Shown piece after piece: positions 51,900 to 56,647 of a stretch of DNA of 56,647 nt. Positions within the stretch are counted from its first letter, which is position 1, and every line of letters starts with the position of its first letter. This DNA comes from a bacterium (GTDB taxonomy: Bacteria > Myxococcota_A > Bradymonadia > UBA7976 > UBA1532). The DNA lies in NCBI GenBank assembly GCA_030426085.1, contig JAUHYW010000073.1, positions 1 through 56,647 of the forward strand. The letters run 5' to 3'. The notes below the pieces were generated by a model. It made no database searches. It saw nothing but the letters and a program-made list of their open reading frames with translations, and was not told the origin of the DNA. The position numbers and the translations under genes are program-made.

Positions 51900-52793
51900 C
51901 TACCCCAGCCGCTCCGCCGTCTCGACCAGATGGCTCAGCAGCGCGTCCGCCGCCGCCGAGCGCTGCCGGCCCAGCGGCGCCAGGGCCCACATCGGCGCCG
52001 AGTCGGGCAGCGCGCCCCGCAGCACCTCGACCAGCCGCTCCGACTCCAGCGCCGCCCGGCAGGTCAGGTGCAGCAACGGCGCGATCCCCAGGCCGTCGAC
52101 CGCCGCCTTGCGGGCCGTCGCGAGGCTGTTGGCCCGCAGCCGGTTGCGCATCTGGACCCGCACGTACGCCCGATCACCGCGCACCCGCCGGATGGCGTTG
52201 GGGGCCCACGGATCCATGCAGATGCCGTCGTGGTCGGCCAGATCCTCGACCCGCTCGGGCGTGCCCCGCTCAGCCAGATAGCGCGGGCTCGCCGCCAGCA
52301 GGATGCGGGAGTCGAACAGCATGTGAGCGGTGTACAGATCGGTGTCCGGCGGCGGCCCCCCGCGCAGGGCGATGTCGATCTGCTCCGAGATGAGGTCGAC
52401 CTTCTCCAGGGTGTGGGTCAGCACGAGGTCGACGTTGGGGTGGTCGCGCATGAAGCCCGACAGCAGCGTCCAGATGACGCCCCCGTCATCCGGCGGCGCG
52501 GTCACCCGCAGCAGGCCCGAGGGCGCCGCGCGGGTGGCGGTCATCGCCCGCACGCCCTCGGTCAGCGCCTCCGAGATGCCGCCGGTGTGGGCGTAGAGCC
52601 GGCGCCCGGCCTCGCTGAGCCCCACCCGGCGGGTCGTGCGGTTGAGCAGCTTGAAGCCCAGCCGCTTCTCGAGCCGGGCCACCCGCCGGCTGACCGCCGA
52701 TCCGGGCAGGCCCAGGGTGCGCCCGGCGGCCGCGAAGCCGTTGGCCTCGACCACCGCGTTGAAGACGGCCACGTCGTTCAGATCGATGTCCAT
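51900..52793 (-). CDS. LysR-family transcriptional regulator
   Basis: 297 aa. The winged helix covers residues 1-60 (VFNAVVEANGFAAAGRTLGL, then SAVSRRVARLEKRLG), with a two-lobed effector domain of normal length. The motifs are those of the AaeR/DmlR-like group that often represses or activates a neighbouring gene. Divergent from an SRPBCC gene with 117 bp between; a TGAT-N11-ATCA site lies there. The effector is unknown. It converges with the tail-anchored gene 27 bp away. Confidence 0.93.
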   Translation of the reverse strand: MDIDLNDVAVFNAVVEANGFAAAGRTLGLPGSAVSRRVARLEKRLGFKLLNRTTRRVGLSEAGRRLYAHTGGISEALTEGVRAMTATRAAPSGLLRVTAPPDDGGVIWTLLSGFMRDHPNVDLVLTHTLEKVDLISEQIDIALRGGPPPDTDLYTAHMLFDSRILLAASPRYLAERGTPERVEDLADHDGICMDPWAPNAIRRVRGDRAYVRVQMRNRLRANSLATARKAAVDGLGIAPLLHLTCRAALESERLVEVLRGALPDSAPMWALAPLGRQRSAAADALLSHLVETAERLG

Positions 52794-52798
52794 CGGAT

Positions 52799-52817
52799 TG
52801 ATGCCAGATCGATATCA
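52799..52817. promoter_or_regulatory. LysR box
   Basis: TGAT-N11-ATCA, the T-N11-A form of LysR operators, 5 bp before the LysR start codon and 94 bp before the SRPBCC start codon. Confidence 0.6.
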
Positions 52818-52910
52818 GAGTCGTGTGGATTCGCAGTCTACCGGGCGCCGGGTGGCAATCGTAGAGTCCCCCTGCACCGAACGACACCGACCGACACCGG
52901 GAGCGACGAG

Positions 52911-53366
52911 ATGACCGACGGCAAGGCCCAGAAGACCCGCAGCCTGTTCCGCCTCGAATACAGCGTGGCCACCGAGATCGACGCCCCGCCCGAGCGGGTG
53001 TGGGCGCTCATCACCGACGCCGCCGCCCTGGCCCGGTGGAACTCGACCATCACCTCGGTCGAAGGGACCATCGCCGAGGGCGAGCGCATCGCGCTCAAGG
53101 TCGCCATCGCGCCGAAGCGCACCTTCAAGCTCGAGGTCAGCGACATGCAGCCCGCCCGGGGCATGGTCTGGTCCGACGGCTTCTTCCCCATGTTCCGCGG
53201 GGTGCGCACCTACCGCCTCGAAGACCTCGGCGGGCGCACCCGCTTCTCGATGAGCGAGGTCTTCACCGGGCTGATGCTGCCCATGATCGCCGGCAGCCTG
53301 CCCGACTTCGGCCCCGACTTCGAAGCGTGGGCCGCCGACCTCAAGCGGGAGGCCGAGCAGGGCTGA
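52911..53366 (+). CDS. SRPBCC-family ligand-binding protein
   Basis: 151 aa. START/SRPBCC fold: SVATEIDAPPERVWALITDA at the first strand-helix, IALKVAIAPKRTFKLEVSDM, and the C-terminal helix SLPDFGPDFEAWAADLKREA. These helix-grip proteins bind hydrophobic ligands; some are polyketide cyclases, others stress proteins. It lies in the cytoplasm. Divergent from, and probably regulated by, the adjacent LysR protein. Confidence 0.88.
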   Translation: MTDGKAQKTRSLFRLEYSVATEIDAPPERVWALITDAAALARWNSTITSVEGTIAEGERIALKVAIAPKRTFKLEVSDMQPARGMVWSDGFFPMFRGVRTYRLEDLGGRTRFSMSEVFTGLMLPMIAGSLPDFGPDFEAWAADLKREAEQG

Positions 53367-53441
53367 CCCCCCGCGCGCCGCCCGAACCACCGCGCCGCAC
53401 CGGCGCACCCCCGATGACCCTCGACGTTGGAGCCCGACGCC

Positions 53442-53852
53442 ATGCCCGAGATCCGCCACGGCACCCCCGACAACCCCTGGACCCTGACCACCCCCTCCGG
53501 CCGCTCGACCTATCAGGCGTGGCGCGACCCGAGCCTCGACCCGCCGGCGCTCGTGGTGCAGGTCGGCCGCACGCAGCTCCGCTACGACCTGCGCTGCGTC
53601 GAGGAGCTGCGCGCGATGCTCGTCGAGCGCGGCGACTGGGTGCCGCTCGGATCGAAGGACGAAGGCAAGCCCGCCGCCGAGGGCACCGTCGAGGCGTGGG
53701 GCCGCTCGGCGGACAACCCCCGGGGCGGCTGGTACGGGCTGAAGAAGGGCCTGCGCGGCCGGTTCGCCAACTACGTGCCCCCGGTGCTCGAGCTGCTCGG
53801 GCTCGCCGAGGTCGAGCACAAGGCGCGCAACAACCGGATGCGCGCGATCTGA
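53442..53852 (+). CDS. DUF6855-like protein
   Basis: 136 aa from the ATG at 53442. The sequence has GTPDNPWTLTTPSG at the start, then GDWVPLGSKDEGKPAAEGTV, EAWGRSADNPRGGWYGLKKG, and VEHKARNNRM near the end. I recognise this pattern from uncharacterised, highly conserved soluble proteins (DUF6855 as far as I can tell). The strong conservation of Trp/Gly residues suggests an enzyme or a nucleic-acid-binding part, but no reaction is known. It ends four bases before the convergent yceI-like gene. Confidence 0.7.
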   Translation: MPEIRHGTPDNPWTLTTPSGRSTYQAWRDPSLDPPALVVQVGRTQLRYDLRCVEELRAMLVERGDWVPLGSKDEGKPAAEGTVEAWGRSADNPRGGWYGLKKGLRGRFANYVPPVLELLGLAEVEHKARNNRMRAI

Positions 53853-53856
53853 CCGC

Positions 53857-54501
53857 CTACTGCCCCGCCACCAGCCGCAGGATCAGATCGATCTTCTCCT
53901 GGTTCTTCACCGCGCCGAGCACCGCCGAGTACGGCTCGAAGCCGAACTGAGCGTGGGTGATGCGCAGCTTGCCCTCGCCCTCGAAGCCGCCCGCCGACAG
54001 CTTCGCGGTGACCGGCAGCGACACCCGCCGGGTCTTGCCCCGGATGGTCAGATCACCCTCCACCGCGAACGCCCCCGCCCCCGTCGCCTTCACCGCCGTC
54101 GAGACGAAGCGGATCGTCGGGTAGCGCTTCGCGTCGAGCTGATCCTCGTCGCGCATGTGCTCCTCGATGGTCGCCCGGTCGTCGGCGTCGATCTCGTCGG
54201 TCAGCCCGTACTGATGCCGCAGGCGGGGGTCGTCGGCCCGCAGTGAGGCCACCGGCACGGTGACCTCGACCGAGAAGGCCGTCGGCGCCTCGGGATCGAA
54301 GGTGACGCTGCCGGTCATCGCCGAGGCCGCGATCACATGATTGTGGGCCAGCCCCGACGCGACCCCGGCCTTGTACAGCCGGGCGTGCAGCGCGCTGCGC
54401 GACGGGTCGAGCTTCAGGGTCGCCGGGGCGGCGTCGGCCGCGGGGGCGAAGACGAAGAGCGGAGCGCTCAGGAACAGGGCGAGCGCGAACATCGGGCGCA
54501 T
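53857..54501 (-). CDS. YceI-family periplasmic lipid-binding protein
   Basis: 214 aa from the ATG at 54501 with GAGGAGG upstream. Signal peptide (MFALALFLSAPLFVFAPAAD-A). The mature part is the lipocalin-like YceI barrel: LKLDPSRSALHARLYKAGVA, GLAHNHVIAASAMTGSVTFD, YPTIRFVSTAVKATG, GDLTIRGKTRRVSLPV and AQFGFEPYSAVLGAVKN. Members bind polyisoprenoids such as ubiquinone precursors, or act in acid/osmotic stress. It is periplasmic. Confidence 0.93.
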   Translation of the reverse strand: MRPMFALALFLSAPLFVFAPAADAAPATLKLDPSRSALHARLYKAGVASGLAHNHVIAASAMTGSVTFDPEAPTAFSVEVTVPVASLRADDPRLRHQYGLTDEIDADDRATIEEHMRDEDQLDAKRYPTIRFVSTAVKATGAGAFAVEGDLTIRGKTRRVSLPVTAKLSAGGFEGEGKLRITHAQFGFEPYSAVLGAVKNQEKIDLILRLVAGQ

Positions 54502-54587
54502 GGAACCTCCTCGGGGGCCGGAGCGACGACGATAACAGGATTCGGGTGCCGGACCGACGGTCACCGCCCACCGGCCGCGCTGCACCG

Positions 54588-54616
54588 ATGACTCCCTGCG
54601 CGCAGCGGACTATGAT
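54588..54616 (+). promoter_or_regulatory. promoter for TldE-like gene
   Basis: ATGACT (54588-54593), 17-bp spacer, TATGAT (54611-54616), about 65 bp before the ATG at 54683. Confidence 0.5.
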
Positions 54617-54682
54617 ACGGTCCGGCGCTGGCGCCCGACCCCGAACCGACCTGCTCCGCCCGAACCCGTGGAGGCCCTGCCG

Positions 54683-56098
54683 ATGCCCGACGCGCCCGAC
54701 GGCCGCAACGCCCTCCAGCTCAGCGAAGAGATCGAGCAGCTCGCGCAGCGGGTCGGCCGGTTTCTGGCCGACGTGCGGGCGGACGTCGACGACGTCGAGA
54801 TCTGGATCTGCCGCACGAGCCGCTGGGGCTGGCGCATCGACGACCACCACCTCGAGCCCGACGTGCAGCCGGCCGCCGACCGGGTCGCCATCCGGGTCTT
54901 CCGCGACGGACGCATCGGCAGCAGCGCCGGCGAGGCGTTCGACGAGAGCGCGTGGCACGCCGGGGTCGAGTCCGCCGTCGGGCGCCTCGAGCCGAGCCCG
55001 CTCGCCCCGCCGCTGACCCCCCGGGCCCGCCGCCCGGGGCCGATGACCTTCGACGCCGACCTCGCCGACCTGCTGGCCCAGCCCCGCGAGCTGCGCCGGG
55101 TGGGGCACGCCCTGCACGACAACCTGTGGCACGAGGCCTCCCGCATCAGCGGGGTGAAGCGCTACACCGGGCACGTCACCTACCGCGCCCGGCGCTACCT
55201 CGTCGGCACCCGCAACGGGGTCGTCGCCTCGCTGCACGGCGCGCTGGGGGCCCGGGTCGAGCTCAACGGCATCTACGGCGACGTCTTCCAGCAGACCCAC
55301 GCCCCCGAGTCGATGCTGCCGCTGGCCCTGCTCGGGGCGCGCACCTGGCGCACCATGCCCCGGGAGCGCATCAGCCCCGCCGACCTGGGGCTCGTCGGCC
55401 GCAGCCCGGTCGTCTTCCACCCCCGGCTGCTCGAGAAGCTCGTCCGGGCGCTCAGCGGCCCGATCTTCCTCGCCGGCGAGACGCCGCCCACCTTCGCCGA
55501 GGGCGAGGTCATCGCCGCGCCGGCGGTCACCCTGGTCGACGACTCGGGGCTCGACGGCCTCACCACCAGCCGGGCCTTCGACGACGAGGGCGTGCCCACC
55601 CGGCGCACGCCGATGATGGTCCGGGGCCGGCTGACCCAGCGGGTGCACAGCCGCACGCTCGAGCCCGACCCCGGGGTGACGATCGGCAACCGCTGGCGCA
55701 GCCCGGCCACCGGCCTCGGCCCCCACGAGCGCGGGCCGGGCCTCGGGTTCAGCAGCCTGCTCATGGAGCGGGGCGACGTGGGCTTCCACGACATGGTCGC
55801 CGCCGTCGACCGGACCATCCTGGTGCACGAGATCGAAGACTTCGACCTGCTCGACCCCGACAGCAGCCACTTCGCGTTCACCGTGCGCTGGGGGGTCAGC
55901 CTCGAGCGGGGCGGCGAGAGCCGGCTGCTCGCGCCGGGGCAGTGGCGCATCGAGGGCCACCTGTTCGGCCTGCCCGGCCAGCCGGCGGGCGTCTTCGACG
56001 ACGTCGTGCTCAGCCGCGAGCTGCACGACACCGGATCCGCCATCTTCCCCTACTGCATGGCCTTCGCCCGCATCGCCGGACCCGACGAGGCCCGCTGA
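54683..56098 (+). CDS. TldD/TldE (PmbA)-family protein
   Basis: 471 aa from the ATG at 54683, with GTGGAGG eight bases upstream. The C-terminal part carries family signatures: VVFHPRLLEKLVRALSGPIF, LTTSRAFDDEGVPTRRTPMM, and the barrel-closing GLGFSSLLMERGDV region. There is no HEXXXH, so it resembles the non-catalytic TldE/PmbA subunit. TldE works with TldD, a metalloprotease that processes peptides such as microcin B17 or aids maturation of gyrase inhibitors; no tldD is in the window. The N-terminal ~120 residues are divergent from standard TldE. Confidence 0.75.
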   Translation: MPDAPDGRNALQLSEEIEQLAQRVGRFLADVRADVDDVEIWICRTSRWGWRIDDHHLEPDVQPAADRVAIRVFRDGRIGSSAGEAFDESAWHAGVESAVGRLEPSPLAPPLTPRARRPGPMTFDADLADLLAQPRELRRVGHALHDNLWHEASRISGVKRYTGHVTYRARRYLVGTRNGVVASLHGALGARVELNGIYGDVFQQTHAPESMLPLALLGARTWRTMPRERISPADLGLVGRSPVVFHPRLLEKLVRALSGPIFLAGETPPTFAEGEVIAAPAVTLVDDSGLDGLTTSRAFDDEGVPTRRTPMMVRGRLTQRVHSRTLEPDPGVTIGNRWRSPATGLGPHERGPGLGFSSLLMERGDVGFHDMVAAVDRTILVHEIEDFDLLDPDSSHFAFTVRWGVSLERGGESRLLAPGQWRIEGHLFGLPGQPAGVFDDVVLSRELHDTGSAIFPYCMAFARIAGPDEAR

Positions 56099-56104
56099 CC
56101 CCGC

Positions 56105-56647
56105 TCACCCGACCGCCTCGGCCCGGGCCAGCGCCCGCTGCGCGCGCTCGACCGCGTCGACGATGCCCCGCTCGGCCCGCTCGACGACCCACGCTCCAGC
56201 CCCCGCCGCCAGCCGCTCGGCCTCGTCCACCGCCGCCAGCGCCACGTCGGCGTCGGCCCGGGCCTGCTGCGCCGCGTCGGTCGCCTGCTGAGCCAGCCCC
56301 CGAATCTCGGCCATACGCTCGGGGATGAGCCCCACCGCCTCGATCACCCGATCCTGATCCCGAGACAGCGTCTCGGCCCCGATCCGGTGCCGGCGGGCCT
56401 CGGCCACCGCCCGGCTCGCCACGAAGCGCCGCTCCTCGTCCGGGGCCGACTCCAGATCGGACGCGCTCAGCCCCCCGGCGAGCGCCGCCGCCGCCTGAGC
56501 CCGAGCCACCGCCTTGCCCGCGTCACCCACCGCGTTCTTCAGGGCCTTGGTCGCCTGCCGGGCCCGGTTGTGAGCCTCCCGCCCCCGGCGGGCGGCGGCC
56601 GACGCGATCCGGGCCTCGCGATCGGCCCCCCGGCTGGCCGCGGCCAC
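56105..56647 (-). CDS. C-terminal part of an Ala/Arg-rich coiled-coil protein, 5' end outside window
   Basis: At least 180 codons to the stop at 56105. The composition (ALKNAVGDAGKAVARAQAAA, AQQATDAAQQARADADVALA) predicts one long helical coiled coil. No domain can be named. It resembles colicin-like or structural coiled-coil proteins only in composition. The gene continues beyond the right edge, so start and full domain content are unknown. Confidence 0.6.
   Translation of the reverse strand: MAAASRGADREARIASAAARRGREAHNRARQATKALKNAVGDAGKAVARAQAAAALAGGLSASDLESAPDEERRFVASRAVAEARRHRIGAETLSRDQDRVIEAVGLIPERMAEIRGLAQQATDAAQQARADADVALAAVDEAERLAAGAGAWVVERAERGIVDAVERAQRALARAEAVG

Overview
The window is very GC-rich (about 70% by eye) bacterial chromosome. 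Several traits point to a Myxococcota-type deltaproteobacterium, probably an environmental or uncultured one. These are Cys/Asp-rich MopE-like lipoproteins, Gly-rich lipoproteins, a multihaem outer-surface cytochrome, a GAF/sigma-54 activator, and many TIR and STAND proteins. The species is inference. The long overlapping open frames on the opposite strands come from high GC at third codon positions and are not genes.

Layout. 1-2650: the 5' part of a TIR-STAND ATPase-TPR protein on the minus strand, running off the left edge. 2651-3585: a non-coding array of degenerate alternating ~43-bp repeats. 3586-6512: a lipoprotein and a matrixin-type protease that are translationally coupled, then a Gly/Cys-rich lipoprotein. 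6513-7465: a broken small gene and three inverted-repeat elements. 7466-13212: an accessory, defence-like block with a DUF1828-like protein, a thiolase-cyclase homology-TIR fusion, and a divergent TIR protein. 13277-18816: an FMN glutamate-synthase-like enzyme, a Cys-repeat lipoprotein, a small soluble protein and a rhomboid protease. 18886-24618: a MopE-like lipoprotein, a TauE/SafE permease, and a LysR regulator with a small membrane protein. 24678-28027: icd-sucC-sucD. 28174-30890: a Cache/HAMP histidine kinase and a HEAT-like protein. 31001-36444: miaB with an HD phosphohydrolase, a sigma-54 activator and an SDR epimerase. 36484-37972: a PPC-domain secreted protein and lgt. 38238-42541: a sigma-54 promoter-like site, an ~11-haem lipoprotein cytochrome and a companion lipoprotein. 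42627-45207: RNase Y with 5-formyl-THF cyclo-ligase, tRNA-Lys, tRNA-Glu and a terminator. 45273-50877: sucA-sucB-lpdA with a promoter that overlaps a perfect inverted repeat. 50985-56647: a tail-anchored protein, LysR/SRPBCC, a DUF6855-like protein, YceI, a TldE-like protein and a coiled-coil fragment.

How the genes work together. The two suc/icd clusters encode the TCA steps from isocitrate to succinate. Lgt would lipidate the six predicted lipoproteins in the window. The multihaem cytochrome and its companion look like a surface electron-transfer module, possibly under nitrogen/environment-type sigma-54 control.

The strongest candidate for an undescribed system is the divergent pair at 8217-13212. 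One protein joins a thiolase fold without its cysteines, a class III cyclase homology domain and a TIR domain lacking the expected catalytic Glu. The other is a TIR protein that retains this Glu. The pair has the parts of a nucleotide-signalling or NAD-depleting defence module, but this is inference from domain content only.
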